From the NCBI RefSeq assembly GCF_000193375.1, contig NC_015315.1, positions 442,622-506,621 on the forward strand: a DNA stretch of 64,000 bases, in the 5' to 3' direction. The notes under the pieces were generated by a model, which saw only the letters and a program-made list of their open reading frames with translations, was not told the origin of the DNA and did not search any database. Positions 17,866-26,594 of this stretch are shown here, in pieces (positions within the stretch are counted from its first letter, which is position 1; each line of letters starts with the position of its first letter). The stretch comes from Thermoproteus uzoniensis 768-20. GTDB taxonomy: Archaea; Thermoproteota; Thermoprotei; Thermoproteales; Thermoproteaceae. The position numbers and the translations under genes are program-made.

Positions 17866-18233
17866 TTCTTCTTCGCGGCCCCTTTCTTCTTCCTCCGCTT
17901 CTTCTCCCTAATCTCCGCCTTGCGTTTCTTGGCCTCTTCGAGGAGCTTCTTCCCGTCGGGCGAGTTCCTCGCAATTATGTAGAGAGGCTCAACGACCTTG
18001 GCAGTAGCCTCGGAGTCGTACACGTGCACTTCGGCCCTCGATACGCCTCGGCCAAATTCGGTTAGGATCTTCCTGATGAAAACTAACTCGGGCTTCACCC
18101 CCAACTGTGCGGCGACGGCTTCCCTCACCTGTTGTCTTGTCGGGGTGGACGAGCCGCTGTGTACTATGGTCGCGACAACCTCTCTACGTGCCAGCAACTT
18201 GTTCTCGCGTATGGTTTCTAGTTTGAGCTCCAC
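17862..18233 (-). CDS. rps24e: 30S ribosomal protein S24e
   Basis: A 123-residue small-subunit protein. The N-terminal KLETIRENKLLARREVVATI (about 4-23), HSGSSTPTRQQVREAVA and VFIRKILTEFGRGVSRAEVH (about 51-70) are typical, followed by a very basic C-terminal tail rich in Lys. GTG start at 18233; the TATA-like TTTATAAG at about 18253-18261 is some 24-26 nt upstream on the minus strand, which supports this start and a leaderless message. First gene of the rps24e-rps27ae(-kae1) unit. Confidence 0.96.
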   Translation of the reverse strand: MELKLETIRENKLLARREVVATIVHSGSSTPTRQQVREAVAAQLGVKPELVFIRKILTEFGRGVSRAEVHVYDSEATAKVVEPLYIIARNSPDGKKLLEEAKKRKAEIREKKRRKKKGAAKKK

Positions 18234-18283
18234 GGCCGCCGCATAGGGCCGCCTTATAAACGTTTTCGGCGGGCCGCGCGCCG

Positions 18284-18685
18284 TCAGGCCGTGCGCCTGT
18301 GTTGTAGGTAGTCGACGACGCCTATGGCGAGCGTGGCCGCCGTCAACACAGCGGCGTGGGCTATATCGAAGTTGCTGTTGGCGGGCGATATATAGACTAT
18401 GAGTTCCCGCGCAAGCGCGACGAGCGCGACGTCAATTATCTTATATACTATAACTTCTTTATGTTGTATATATGTTATAAATGTATCAAGAAGTTCAATA
18501 AATATTATAAATAAGAATAAATTGCTTAATAATAAATAAACCGAATATTCTGTGGCGTTATGTGAGAGGTCTATTATGCCCAACACCACTAGGTAAAACG
18601 AGTAGCCTGCTAGTACGGCCGTCACGACGAGCGCTAGGCCGTATAGGAGGATTTCTAGAGATCTCAGCCACTTGATGTAGTCCAC
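18284..18685 (-). CDS. PsiE-like membrane protein
   Basis: A 133-residue integral membrane protein with four predicted helices: about 10-35, 45-68, 75-95 (less hydrophobic, with the polar EVIVYKIIDVALVALAREL stretch) and 105-125. The K-I-I-D-V-A-L-V-A-L-A-R-E-L-I segment is the hallmark of the PsiE family (named from an E. coli phosphate-starvation gene; role unknown). The middle of the gene (about 18440-18560) is AT-rich compared with its surroundings. GTG start; its TATA-like element at 18703-18713 is shared with the divergent methyltransferase gene. Confidence 0.65.
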   Translation of the reverse strand: MDYIKWLRSLEILLYGLALVVTAVLAGYSFYLVVLGIIDLSHNATEYSVYLLLSNLFLFIIFIELLDTFITYIQHKEVIVYKIIDVALVALARELIVYISPANSNFDIAHAAVLTAATLAIGVVDYLQHRRTA

Positions 18686-18729
18686 GGGCTCGGGTTGCCG
18701 ACAAAATATATTTGTGTCGCATCACCTAC

Positions 18730-19350
18730 GTGAGCGCCAGGGACGTCTTCGACGCATATGCGGAGAGATACGACCTTTGGTACGTGAAGCATGCGGATCT
18801 GTATTCGAGCGAGTTGCGGGCGGCGTCCGTCTTCGACTGCGAGGGCGGGGTCGAGATCGGGGTGGGGACCGGCAGATTCGCGCATCCGTTGAGGCTCAGA
18901 GCTGGAATAGATCCGTCAACCGCCATGTTGAGGCTCGCCCCCAAAGGCCTAGACCTAGTAGCCGCAGTGGGCGAGCGCCTTCCGTTTAGAGACGGCGCCT
19001 TTCCCTGCGCTCTGATCGTGGTCACTTTATGTTTTGCGGACGATCCGGCTAAACTCGTCGAGGAGGCGGCCCGCGTCGCCCGAAGGGTCGTCGCGTGTAT
19101 AGTCCCCCGCAACTCTCCATGGGGCATCCGCTACACGCGCGAGGCGATGAAGGGACATCCGTTCTATTCCCGTGCCAGGTTCTACACGGTGTCCGAGGTC
19201 GTGGCATTCGGCGCCCGCGCCGGCATGAGGCCGCGCGCCGTCTCGGCGACTCTAGGCGGCGACGTCGAGAGGGAGTACCCGGTAGATAGGCCCAGTCTAG
19301 GCAAGGCGGAACGCTACGGCTTCGTCTGCGTCGAGCTAGAGAGGGCCTAG
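18730..19350 (+). CDS. class I SAM-dependent methyltransferase
   Basis: A 206-residue Rossmann methyltransferase. Motif I reads GVEIGVGTGRFAHPL (about 40-54), followed by the acidic end of strand 2 in GIDPSTAMLRLA (about 60-71) and the post-I motif region GERLPFRDGAFPCALIVVTL (about 81-100), like the UbiE/methyltransferase-11 group. I chose the GTG at 18730 because the TATA-like AAAATATA at 18703-18710 lies about 24 nt upstream; the in-frame TTG at 18712 is too close to that box. The substrate is unknown. The 3' end overlaps the convergent CPBP gene by 15 bp. Confidence 0.75.
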   Translation: MSARDVFDAYAERYDLWYVKHADLYSSELRAASVFDCEGGVEIGVGTGRFAHPLRLRAGIDPSTAMLRLAPKGLDLVAAVGERLPFRDGAFPCALIVVTLCFADDPAKLVEEAARVARRVVACIVPRNSPWGIRYTREAMKGHPFYSRARFYTVSEVVAFGARAGMRPRAVSATLGGDVEREYPVDRPSLGKAERYGFVCVELERA

Positions 19351-19821
19351 GTATATGGCTGTCCACACGATATTGTTAATTGCGTGAAGCGCGATCGATG
19401 CGGCGAGACCGCCACCCATATAGGCCAGAGTCAGCGCAATCGCGTAGGCCAGGGCCAGGAGCGGGTACGGGTGGAGGAGCGCGAAGACGACAGTGGATAC
19501 GGGAATGGCGCCCCATAGAGGGAGGACCCTGAACGTGAGGCCTCTGAACACCACCTCCTCGACGATGGGGGCCAAGATGTCGGCGACGATGATATTAGCC
19601 GGAGGGCTCTTGGGCCCGGTGAGCAGATCCGCAGTAAACGCGGCCAGATATACGGCGATCGCCGGTAGCAGGTATGCCCGCCTGCCGCCGAGCCAGTTAA
19701 GCCTCTTGAACGAGATAGCGGATATCGCCAGCGCGAGCAGATAGCCGAACATCGCCGGCCTCACCGCCAGAGCGGCCAGCGAGGCCACTAGGGCGAGCAA
19801 GTCTACGTAAGTCCTCGTCAC
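19336..19821 (-). CDS. CPBP-family intramembrane metalloprotease
   Basis: A 161-residue membrane protein with about five helices. It carries the CPBP (CAAX protease and bacteriocin-processing) motifs: PIVEEVVFRGLTFRVL (about 86-101, E-E-x3-R), FALLHPYP (about 112-119) and IALHAINNIVWTAIY (about 143-157). These Glu, Arg and His residues form the predicted glutamic-type active site in the membrane. The GTG start overlaps the TGA of the DtxR-type regulator (GTGA), so it is the third gene of an mntH-mntR-CPBP operon. A link to metal homeostasis is only suggested by this placement. Confidence 0.8.
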   Translation of the reverse strand: MTRTYVDLLALVASLAALAVRPAMFGYLLALAISAISFKRLNWLGGRRAYLLPAIAVYLAAFTADLLTGPKSPPANIIVADILAPIVEEVVFRGLTFRVLPLWGAIPVSTVVFALLHPYPLLALAYAIALTLAYMGGGLAASIALHAINNIVWTAIYLGPL

Positions 19822-20234
19822 GCCAGCGCCTCGCTGAGCTGTTTGAGAGCCTCGGCGAGCTTGGCGATCCTCTCCACCACTCTGGGATCCATCACGTGCT
19901 CGAGCTTTTCGGCCTCGATCTCGGCGAGCTCGTCGTCGACGCCTATGAGCCTGAAGAACTCGGCGAGCGTCTTGTGGGCCCTATCCAGCCCCTCTAGGAC
20001 GGCTAGGCCGCGCTCGGTTATCTCTATTCCCTCGCGCCCCCTGTAGGTTATGTATCCCAGCTCGTCCAGCCTCCTCAGCATTTTCTGGGCCGAGCTGGGC
20101 TTCACGCCTAGGACCTCGGCCAACGCGCTTAGGGTGACCCTCCCGCTCCTCGATAGGGCGTAGATAGCCTCCAGGTAGTGCTCCGGCCTAACGTCCTTCA
20201 CCTCGTGCCCCTTCCTCATTGAGTCGACGTCCAT
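19818..20234 (-). CDS. mntR: DtxR-family metal-dependent regulator (MntR-like)
   Basis: A 138-residue regulator. The N-terminal winged helix is clear: RPEHYLEAIYALSRSGRVTL (about 15-34), a helix-turn-helix LSALAEVLGVKPSSAQKMLR (about 34-53) and wing GYITYRGREGIEITERG (about 59-75). The C-terminal dimerisation and metal-binding half has E-A-E-K-L-E-H-V-M-D, as in MntR/DtxR, and no SH3-like third domain. I use the ATG at 20234, 2 nt after the mntH stop; a TTG at 20243 is the alternative. Being co-transcribed with the Nramp transporter, it most likely represses that operon when Mn or Fe is sufficient. Candidate operators are listed at 21385-21500. Confidence 0.88.
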   Translation of the reverse strand: MDVDSMRKGHEVKDVRPEHYLEAIYALSRSGRVTLSALAEVLGVKPSSAQKMLRRLDELGYITYRGREGIEITERGLAVLEGLDRAHKTLAEFFRLIGVDDELAEIEAEKLEHVMDPRVVERIAKLAEALKQLSEALA

Positions 20235-20235
20235 A

Positions 20236-21351
20236 TCAAACAAGCGTCAGCAGATCTATAAGTATGACGAACGCGCCCGCCGCATATGCTACGACCGCCA
20301 GCTTCTTGGATATGTACGGCTTGGCGAACGCCACCAGCGGCAGGAGCACCATCGGCAACACCATGCTCAAGACAACTTGGGTGTAGACAAGTAGCTCGAG
20401 CGGGTTGACGCCGGCGGCCAGGACGGCCGCGGTCGGTATTATGTTGATCAGCCGGAAGAAGAGGCGCGCCTTGTACCTGGCCACGTCTCTGCCCAGCGCC
20501 CTCTCCAATATTAGGGTCCCCGCCTGTACTGAGACCGCCGAGGAGGCCAACCCCGACGACAGCAACGCTATTGAGAACGCAAGGCCGGCGAACGGGCCGT
20601 AGAGCGGCTCCAACACCTTCGGCACGCTCGAGATCTCCACGCTCCTCCCGTAGAGAGCGTACGCGGCGACAACCTGCATCGCCGCGTTGACGCCGGAGGC
20701 TATGCCTAAATTATAAAGGGTCTGGACTCTGTGGGTCCGCCTGTCTAGGCCGCCCACTATGTGCGAGTGTAGCAATAAGGCGTGCGGCATGACGGTGGCG
20801 CCGATTATGGAGGCGGCGTAGAGCGCCGCCCCGCCGCCTAAGGCCGGCACTAACGAGTGGTAGGCGACTGAGAGCAGATCCGGCTTGACCAACACGAGCT
20901 CCACGAGGAAGCTGAGGCCCACCACGGAGGCCAGGACGCCTATCGCCGCGAAGTAGGCCTTCCCCCTATCGCCCAGTATCAGCAACAAGACGACGTCTAT
21001 CGAGCCAAGAAACGCCGCGAGGTATACGGGAAGTCCCAGCAACAGCTCAAACGCTATAATCAGCCCCACGAACTCGGCCAGATCCGTCGCGAGCGCCACC
21101 GCGAAGAGAGCCGGCACGTAGAGCGGCCACAGAGGCTTCAAGCGCATCTTTAGGTGGTCTAGAAGGCCAGCCCCGCTCTCCAGCCCCAAGACGCCGGATA
21201 TATACTGGTACATAATTGCCAACAAGCCGGAGAGCCAGACGACCCAGAGTAGGCTTAGGCCGTACGTGGATCCGGCCGCTATGTTCGCGCCGAAGTTCCC
21301 CGGGTCTATATAGGCGACGCTGACAACAGTGGCGGGGCCTATCAGATCCAT
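20236..21351 (-). CDS. mntH: Nramp-family divalent metal transporter (MntH)
   Basis: Proton-coupled importer of Mn2+ or Fe2+. The 371 residues form about ten to eleven hydrophobic helices. Helix 1 has the metal-binding D-P-G-N motif in SVAYIDPGNFGANIAAG (about 11-27) and helix 6 has GATVMPHALLLHSHIVGG (about 189-206), the conserved M-P-H motif. Slightly shorter than bacterial MntH (about 410). ATG at 21351 with a TATA-like element at 21371-21377 about 23 nt upstream. First gene of the mntH-mntR-CPBP operon and divergent from sucCD. Confidence 0.93.
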   Translation of the reverse strand: MDLIGPATVVSVAYIDPGNFGANIAAGSTYGLSLLWVVWLSGLLAIMYQYISGVLGLESGAGLLDHLKMRLKPLWPLYVPALFAVALATDLAEFVGLIIAFELLLGLPVYLAAFLGSIDVVLLLILGDRGKAYFAAIGVLASVVGLSFLVELVLVKPDLLSVAYHSLVPALGGGAALYAASIIGATVMPHALLLHSHIVGGLDRRTHRVQTLYNLGIASGVNAAMQVVAAYALYGRSVEISSVPKVLEPLYGPFAGLAFSIALLSSGLASSAVSVQAGTLILERALGRDVARYKARLFFRLINIIPTAAVLAAGVNPLELLVYTQVVLSMVLPMVLLPLVAFAKPYISKKLAVVAYAAGAFVILIDLLTLV

Positions 21352-21384
21352 GGGGCGCTTTACCCATCCCTATAAAATTTTTCC

Positions 21385-21500
21385 TTGGGCTAAAAATTAA
21401 TGGGGAAACTAAAGGCTAGGGTTCTAAGTTGCCCCGTGAAATCTCGGAGAATATTTAGATTTGGCTAAAAATCGGCGGGCTAGCTCTTTGGCTAAATACT
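21385..21500. promoter_or_regulatory. three GGCTAAA repeats between mntH and sucC, candidate operators
   Basis: Three copies of a TTGGGCTAAA/TTTGGCTAAA element lie in the divergent region: 21385-21397, 21459-21474 (GATTTGGCTAAAAATC, with inverted GATTT/AAATC ends) and 21487-21500. The first directly abuts the TATA-like box of mntH (21371-21382); the other two are upstream of the sucC TATA-like box (21522-21531). A T-T-x-G-G-C-T-A-A core recalls half-sites of DtxR-family operators, so binding of the operon's own DtxR-type regulator is a reasonable inference. Confidence 0.45.
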
Positions 21501-21551
21501 AGACGCCTTCCGCGTAGATAACGCTAAAAACGCGGCCCAATACGGATCTAC

Positions 21552-22700
21552 ATGAAGTTATACGAATACGAGGCCAAGGAGATCTTGGCCAAATACGGCG
21601 TGAAGATACCCCGAGGAAGGCTGGCGTTGACGCCCGAAGAAGTGCGCAAAATCGCCGAGGAGATAGGGAAGCCGGTCGTGTTGAAGGCGCAAGTAACCGT
21701 CGCTGGTAGAGGCAAGGCCGGCGGCATAAAGGTCGCCAAGACGCCCGAGGAGGCGGAGGCGTTGGCGAGGCAGATGTTCGGCATGACCATAAAGGGGCTG
21801 GTCGTGAAGAAGATCTACGTAACCGAGTACCAGGAGGTGGAGAGGGAGATGTACCTGAGCCTTATAATTGACAGAGCCACAAGGCGGTATCTCTTCCTGG
21901 CGTCGCCGGTGGGCGGCATAGACATAGAGGAGATAGCTAAGAAGGAGCCCGAGAAGATAAAACGCGTATACGTCGACCCGTTCGAAGGGCTTAGGGATTT
22001 CCACGTAAGGGCCATAGTGTCTTGGCTGGCCATAAAGCCGGGCACGCCCCAGTGGGATCAAGCGGCCAGCATCGTCAGAGCTATGTATAGGGCCATGACG
22101 GAGCTGGAGGCCGAGCTCGTGGAGTCCAACCCACTGGCGGTGACCAAGACGGGCGAGGTGGTGCCTCTAGACGCCAGAATAATCGTCGACGACAACTCTC
22201 TGTTCAAGCATCCGGATCTCGAGAAGGCGTATGAAGAGGATCCGAGAGACGTGACCGAGTTCGAGCGGTACGCGCAGAAGATAGGGTTCAACTACGTCGA
22301 GCTGGACGGCGACGTCGGCATTATAGGCAACGGTGCGGGGCTCACCATGAGCACCATGGACCTCGTCTACCACTTCGGGGGGAGGCCCGCCAACTTCCTC
22401 GACATAGGCGGCGGCGCGTCCCGCGACGTGGTCAAGGAGGCGCTGAAGGTCCTCCTAAGGCATCCTCGGGTCAAGTCGATATTCATAAACATCTTCGGCG
22501 GGATCACGCGCGCCGATGAGGTGGCTGCCGGCATAGAGGCGGCGTTGGCCGAGACAGGAGGCACCAATAAGAAGATAATAGTGAGAATGAAGGGCACCAA
22601 CGAGGAGCTGGGCAGGCAGATGTTGGCCAAGTTGGGAATACCGCTATACGAAAATGCCGAAGAGGCAGCACAAAAAGCGGTCGAGGCGGCTAGGCTATGA
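21552..22700 (+). CDS. sucC: succinyl-CoA synthetase (ADP-forming) beta subunit
   Basis: With SucD interconverts succinyl-CoA and succinate plus ATP. The 382 residues start with [20 protein letters not shown], the ATP-grasp domain N-terminus, contain [16 protein letters not shown] (about 45-60), [20 protein letters not shown] (about 193-212) and the C-terminal CoA-ligase domain with [11 protein letters not shown] (about 261-271), [15 protein letters not shown] (about 313-327). ATG with a TATA-like CGCTAAAAAC 25 nt upstream. The sucD ATG overlaps its TGA. In Thermoproteales the enzyme serves the TCA-type reactions and the dicarboxylate/4-hydroxybutyrate CO2-fixation cycle; no other cycle-specific gene is present here. 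Confidence 0.97.
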   Translation: MKLYEYEAKEILAKYGVKIPRGRLALTPEEVRKIAEEIGKPVVLKAQVTVAGRGKAGGIKVAKTPEEAEALARQMFGMTIKGLVVKKIYVTEYQEVEREMYLSLIIDRATRRYLFLASPVGGIDIEEIAKKEPEKIKRVYVDPFEGLRDFHVRAIVSWLAIKPGTPQWDQAASIVRAMYRAMTELEAELVESNPLAVTKTGEVVPLDARIIVDDNSLFKHPDLEKAYEEDPRDVTEFERYAQKIGFNYVELDGDVGIIGNGAGLTMSTMDLVYHFGGRPANFLDIGGGASRDVVKEALKVLLRHPRVKSIFINIFGGITRADEVAAGIEAALAETGGTNKKIIVRMKGTNEELGRQMLAKLGIPLYENAEEAAQKAVEAARL

Positions 22701-23578
22701 CGATCTTAGTCGGGCCTAATACCAGGGTCATAGTTCAGGGAATCACGGGAAAGGAGGGCTCTTTCCACGCCCAGAGGATGCTGGAATACGGCACCAAGGT
22801 GGTGGGCGGCGTGACTCCCGGCAAGGGCGGCGCGACTGTGGCCGGCCTGCCGGTGTTCGACACAGTCGAGGAGGCCGTGAAGGCGACCGGCGCCAACGCC
22901 TCGGTGGTCTTCGTGCCCGCCAAGTTCGCGGCCGAGGCGGTCTACGAAGCCGTAGACGCAGGGATACAGCTGGTCGTGGTCATAACGGAGCATATACCCA
23001 TACACGAGACTCTGAGGTTCGTCAGCTACGCCAAGGCCCGCGGGGTGAGCATAATAGGGCCTAACTGTCCCGGCATCGTGGCGCCTCCCGTGAAGGCCAA
23101 GCTGGGCATAATGCCCAACAACATATACCAGACGCCGGGCAGGATAGGCGTTGTGAGCAGGTCGGGGACCCTCACCTACGAGATATCCTACCAGCTGGTG
23201 CGCGCCGGACTGGGGATAAACACGGCTGTGGGAGTCGGCGGCGATCCCATAGTCGGGACGGACCTAGTCGAGGCCACCTTGATGATGGCTAAAGACCCCG
23301 ATATAGACGCCATCGTGGTGATAGGCGAGGTCGGCGGCGACGCCGAGGAGAGGCTGGCCAAGCTGTACGCGGAGGGCGCCATAAAGAAGCCTTTGGTGGG
23401 CTACGTGGCCGGGAGGACCGCCCCGCCGGAGAAGCGCATGGGCCATGCGGGCGCTATAGTGATGTTGGGCTCCGGCGACGCCAACGGCAAGGTCAAGGCG
23501 CTTAGAGAAGCTGGAATACCGGTCGCCGATACTCCCATGGAGGTGCCGCAACTGGTGCTGAAAGCTCTGAAAAAATAG
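22697..23578 (+). CDS. sucD: succinyl-CoA synthetase alpha subunit
   Basis: CoA-binding, phosphohistidine-bearing subunit. The 293 residues hold the N-terminal CoA-binding Rossmann domain ([20 protein letters not shown], about 13-32; [10 protein letters not shown], about 36-45), the GPNCPGIV loop (about 119-126), [20 protein letters not shown] (about 147-166) and the phosphorylated His in [13 protein letters not shown] (about 249-261). Length is normal. Overlaps sucC by four nt (ATGA), so the two subunits are co-translated. The 149 bp after it contain the promoter of the next gene and no convincing further gene. Confidence 0.97.
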   Translation: MTILVGPNTRVIVQGITGKEGSFHAQRMLEYGTKVVGGVTPGKGGATVAGLPVFDTVEEAVKATGANASVVFVPAKFAAEAVYEAVDAGIQLVVVITEHIPIHETLRFVSYAKARGVSIIGPNCPGIVAPPVKAKLGIMPNNIYQTPGRIGVVSRSGTLTYEISYQLVRAGLGINTAVGVGGDPIVGTDLVEATLMMAKDPDIDAIVVIGEVGGDAEERLAKLYAEGAIKKPLVGYVAGRTAPPEKRMGHAGAIVMLGSGDANGKVKALREAGIPVADTPMEVPQLVLKALKK

Positions 23579-23727
23579 CTAGCTTCAGCTCAGCGGCATA
23601 ACGGTCACGGAAGCGTTGTAATTTCTTCAAGATGGAGACGGCTTTAGGTAAATAAACGCCGTAGACCAGTGCTATTATCCCGCTACGCCCAATACTAAGG
23701 CCTATAAAAAGAGCCCCAAGATGAAGG

Positions 23728-23988
23728 GTGCTATGCGAGATTTGCGGTTGGGAGCCCGCCGAGTTCGTATGCCCCAGATGTAGCCGCCGGGTTTGTAGAT
23801 ACGATATGGGGACGCGTTACTGTAAGGCGTGCGAGGAAACTCTGTGCAGGATATGCGGCGTTAGGTATTCGGTCTCTACTTGTTACAAGTGCGGCCGGCT
23901 TGTCTGCGAGCACTGTAGCGTCAGGAGGGGACTCCTCCGGATATGCGTCGAGTGCCTTAGGGCTGAGTCCGGTGTAGCTAATATATAG
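23728..23988 (+). CDS. small cysteine-rich zinc-finger protein
   Basis: An 86-residue protein with fourteen cysteines in repeating C-x2-C pairs: CEIC, CPRC, C-x7 further on, CKAC, CRIC, CYKC, CEHC, and C-V-E-C near the end. The pattern C-x2-C...C-x2-C...C-R-Y-D...C-x2-C resembles treble-clef or B-box-like cross-braced zinc fingers, so it probably binds several zinc ions and acts in protein or nucleic-acid contacts. GTG start at 23728, 22 nt after the TATA-like TATAAAAA at 23703-23710, so leaderless. No partner gene is linked. Related small zinc proteins are common in Thermoproteales, mostly without known roles. Confidence 0.68.
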   Translation: MLCEICGWEPAEFVCPRCSRRVCRYDMGTRYCKACEETLCRICGVRYSVSTCYKCGRLVCEHCSVRRGLLRICVECLRAESGVANI

Positions 23989-24032
23989 TTTATATATGTC
24001 AAAATATTTATTGATGAGCCTACGGCCTATAT

Positions 24033-25235
24033 ATGGACCTGTCGAAGTTGCTGGCGGAGAGGACCGCCTACATGCGGGCCAGCGAGATAAGGGAGCTCTT
24101 GAAGTGGGCCACCGCCGACGTCATATCGTTCGGAGGGGGGATGCCGGACCCCTCGACGTTTCCCCTGGAGGAAATAGCGAGGATAAGCTCCTACGTCCTG
24201 GAGACCTACGGCAATAAGGCGCTCCAGTACGGACAGACAGAGGGCGTGCCCGAGCTCCGGGACGAGCTCGCCAAGTTCGCGGCAAGCAACGGGATAAAGG
24301 CGACGGCCGACAACGTGATAGTCACGGTAGGTAGCCAGGAGGCCCTGGAACTATTGGGCAGGTTATTCCTCGACGAGAGGTCCGTCGTAGTCACGGAAAA
24401 CCCGACGTATATAGCCGCCTTGCAGTCGTGGCGCGTCTATCGGCCCAAGCTGGTCGGGATACCCATGGACGACCGCGGCATGAGGACAGAGGTCCTCGAG
24501 GAGCAAGTCAGGAAGTTGAAGGCCGAGGGCGCCAGGATAAAGTTCATTTATACGGTTCCCACGGCCCAGAACCCCACGGGCGTCACGATGACCGACGACA
24601 GGAGGAGACACCTCCTCGAGATAGCGGAGCAGAACGACCTCCTCGTCGTGGAGGATGACCCCTACGGCTACTTTATATTCGACAACATAAGCGTCACTAG
24701 GTTGAAGGCCCTCGACAAGTCGGGCAGAGTGATATACCTCTCCACGGCGTCAAAGATATTCAGCCCGGGCCTCAGGCTCGGCTGGGTGGTGGCGGACCAG
24801 GAGCTCATCAGATGGTTCGCCCTCGCGAAGCAAGCGCTAAACCTCAACACGCCGACGCTTAATCAATACCTGTTGCTCGAGGGGCTGAGGAGGGGCGTCA
24901 TACAGAGGAATATACCGAGGATCGTGGAGCTCTATAGGAAGAAGCGCGACGCCATGTTGACCGCGCTCGAGGCGTATATGCCTAAGGGCGTGAGCTGGAC
25001 CAAGCCGTCTGGCGGCATGTTCATCTGGGTCAAAGTCCCCGAGAAAATAGACACGAAGGAGATGCTGAACGTGGCGATAGCCAAGTACAAGGTGGCGTAC
25101 GTCCCCGGCCACGGGTTCCACGTCAACGAGGGCGAGGGGAGGAACACTATGCGACTAAACTTCACGTACAGCTCGTTCGAGCAGATAGACGTCGGCATCA
25201 AGCGCCTGGCCGACGCCATACGCGAATTTTTATGA
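24033..25235 (+). CDS. PLP-dependent aminotransferase, fold type I (LysN/ARO8-like)
   Basis: Transfers amino groups between an amino acid and a 2-oxo acid. The 400 residues include GGGMPDPSTFPLEEIA (about 34-49), LQYGQTEGVPELRDELA (about 68-84), the N-P-T-G motif in VPTAQNPTGVTM (about 173-184), EDDPYGYF (about 206-213) and the PLP lysine in STASKIFSPGLRLGWV (about 234-249). The motif set is like the 2-aminoadipate/branched-chain/aromatic class of archaeal aminotransferases. It overlaps ilvA by ATGA, so they form an operon; the pairing with threonine dehydratase suggests a role in branched-chain amino-acid metabolism, which is inference. Confidence 0.88.
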   Translation: MDLSKLLAERTAYMRASEIRELLKWATADVISFGGGMPDPSTFPLEEIARISSYVLETYGNKALQYGQTEGVPELRDELAKFAASNGIKATADNVIVTVGSQEALELLGRLFLDERSVVVTENPTYIAALQSWRVYRPKLVGIPMDDRGMRTEVLEEQVRKLKAEGARIKFIYTVPTAQNPTGVTMTDDRRRHLLEIAEQNDLLVVEDDPYGYFIFDNISVTRLKALDKSGRVIYLSTASKIFSPGLRLGWVVADQELIRWFALAKQALNLNTPTLNQYLLLEGLRRGVIQRNIPRIVELYRKKRDAMLTALEAYMPKGVSWTKPSGGMFIWVKVPEKIDTKEMLNVAIAKYKVAYVPGHGFHVNEGEGRNTMRLNFTYSSFEQIDVGIKRLADAIREFL

Positions 25236-26443
25236 GGGAGCCTCCGCTCGAGGAGGCCGCGGAGATCATAGGGGAGCAACAGAGGCGCGGCCTCATACAC
25301 AGGACGCCTCTTTTGAGGTCGGAGTCGCTCTCGCGCCTCCAAGGCGGGGAGGTCTACCTAAAGCTGGAGGCTCTGCAGAAGACGGGCTCCTTCAAGATAA
25401 GGGGGGCCTACTTCGCCATGTACAAGTACATACAAGAGGGCTACAGGAAATTCGTAACAGCGTCGGCGGGCAACCACGCCCAGGGAGTGGCCTACGCGGC
25501 GCAGCTACACGGGGTTAAGGCCACGGTGGTCATGCCGTCGACTACCCCCTGGCTGAAAGTCAAAAAGACTAAGGATTATGGAGCGGAGGTCGTGCTCTAC
25601 GGCGAGAGCTACTACGAGGCGGAGAAGAAGGCCGTGGAGCTGGTGGCGCCAGACGCCAAGTTCCTCCACGCATACAATGACCTGTACGTCATAGCCGGCC
25701 AGGGGACTATAGGGATAGAGATCCTGGAGGACCTACGCGACGTGGACGTGGTGGTCGTCCCGATCGGCGGCGGCGGCCTTATATCCGGCATAGCGTACGC
25801 CGTCAAGAGGGCGAGGCCCAACGCCAAGATCTACGGCGTGCAGGCATCTGGCGCCCCTTCTGTGTACAGATCTCTGAGGGAGGGCCGGATAGTCACGTTG
25901 GAGAGCGTCGACACGATAGCCGACGGCATTGCGGTCAAACGGCCCGGCGAGCTGACAATGTCATTTATAGAGAGGTATGTGGACGACGTGGTGCTGGTGG
26001 ACGACAACGAGATCGCCGACGCTATATATCTGCTCGCCGAGAGGACCAGGGTGATAGCCGAGGGCGCCGGCGCCGCGTCCGTGGCCGCTTTGATGACCGG
26101 CAAGGTGAAGACGGAGGGGAGGAAGGCCGTCGCCGTGGTGTCCGGCGGCAACATAGACGCCACTACGCTGGTCAGGGTGCTCAACAAGGCCATGGCGCGC
26201 CAGAGGAGGATAGTGAAGTTCGTCGGCGAGGTGCCGGACAGACCCGGGATGTTGGCCGCCGCGGCTTCTGTCTTGGCAAAACACGGCGTCAACATAATCG
26301 ACGTATACCACGAGAGGTACGATCCCCACCAGAGGCCTAACTACGTCGAGCTGGTCTTCGTGACCGAGATACCAGGCGACCTCGATCTGGGGGCCGTATT
26401 GAAGGATCTCGAGGCTAAGGGCTTCAAGTTCGACGCCCGTTAA
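25232..26443 (+). CDS. ilvA: threonine dehydratase with C-terminal ACT domain
   Basis: PLP enzyme that deaminates threonine (and serine) to 2-oxobutyrate (pyruvate). The 403 residues contain the PLP lysine in LQKTGSFKIRGAY (about 47-59), SAGNHAQGVAYAA (about 76-88), the glycine-rich PIGGGGLISGIAYAVKRARP (about 174-193), EGAGAASVAAL (about 274-284) and SGGNID near 303. Residues about 325-403 form an ACT-type domain (FVGEVPDRPGMLAAAASVLA) for feedback control by an amino acid such as isoleucine or valine. It lacks the two-ACT tail of the bacterial biosynthetic form. Second gene of the operon with the aminotransferase. Confidence 0.94.
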   Translation: MREPPLEEAAEIIGEQQRRGLIHRTPLLRSESLSRLQGGEVYLKLEALQKTGSFKIRGAYFAMYKYIQEGYRKFVTASAGNHAQGVAYAAQLHGVKATVVMPSTTPWLKVKKTKDYGAEVVLYGESYYEAEKKAVELVAPDAKFLHAYNDLYVIAGQGTIGIEILEDLRDVDVVVVPIGGGGLISGIAYAVKRARPNAKIYGVQASGAPSVYRSLREGRIVTLESVDTIADGIAVKRPGELTMSFIERYVDDVVLVDDNEIADAIYLLAERTRVIAEGAGAASVAALMTGKVKTEGRKAVAVVSGGNIDATTLVRVLNKAMARQRRIVKFVGEVPDRPGMLAAAASVLAKHGVNIIDVYHERYDPHQRPNYVELVFVTEIPGDLDLGAVLKDLEAKGFKFDAR

Positions 26444-26450
26444 GAGGCGA

Positions 26451-26534
26451 CCTCGGTTGGGATTAAGCGCGCCGCGGCGCAAGCGGACGTGCTGGGATCG
26501 CCCAGCCGACCGCACTGCGAGATCCGAGCCGAGG
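26451..26534. other. GC-rich spacer with potential secondary structure
   Basis: The 151 bp between ilvA and alaX include a perfect GCTGGG/CCCAGC hairpin (26491-26496 with 26501-26506, ATCG loop), an outer CGGA/TCCG pair (26484-26487 with 26523-26526) and an overall CCTCGG/CCGAGG pairing (26451-26456 with 26529-26534). It could be an 84-nt folded RNA, a termination region, or chance in GC-rich DNA. It has no tRNA T-loop and no C/D boxes. Confidence 0.3.
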
Positions 26535-26594
26535 CCGGTAAGCCCTCTAGGCCCGGCGGGGCGAGAACGTATTTTTAGCCGCCGATTTTCCTCT

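Noticed and set aside
23579-23727. Minus-strand open frame after sucD reading as a hydrophobic peptide with a basic helix
   Set aside because: It has no start codon at a sensible place, runs antisense into sucD and the zinc-protein gene, and no promoter-like box fits.
24012-24018. TTGATGA before the aminotransferase gene as a box C
   Set aside because: No D box follows at a usable distance and it sits in the promoter region of the aminotransferase.
26444-26594. Possible tRNA or 5S rRNA between ilvA and alaX
   Set aside because: No T-loop, no anticodon arm and no 5S-like conserved stretch was found on either strand.
26457-26594. N-terminal extension of AlaX
   Set aside because: The 46 extra codons are Arg/Pro/Ala-rich, lie upstream of a good TATA-like box, and the family begins near the ATG at 26595.
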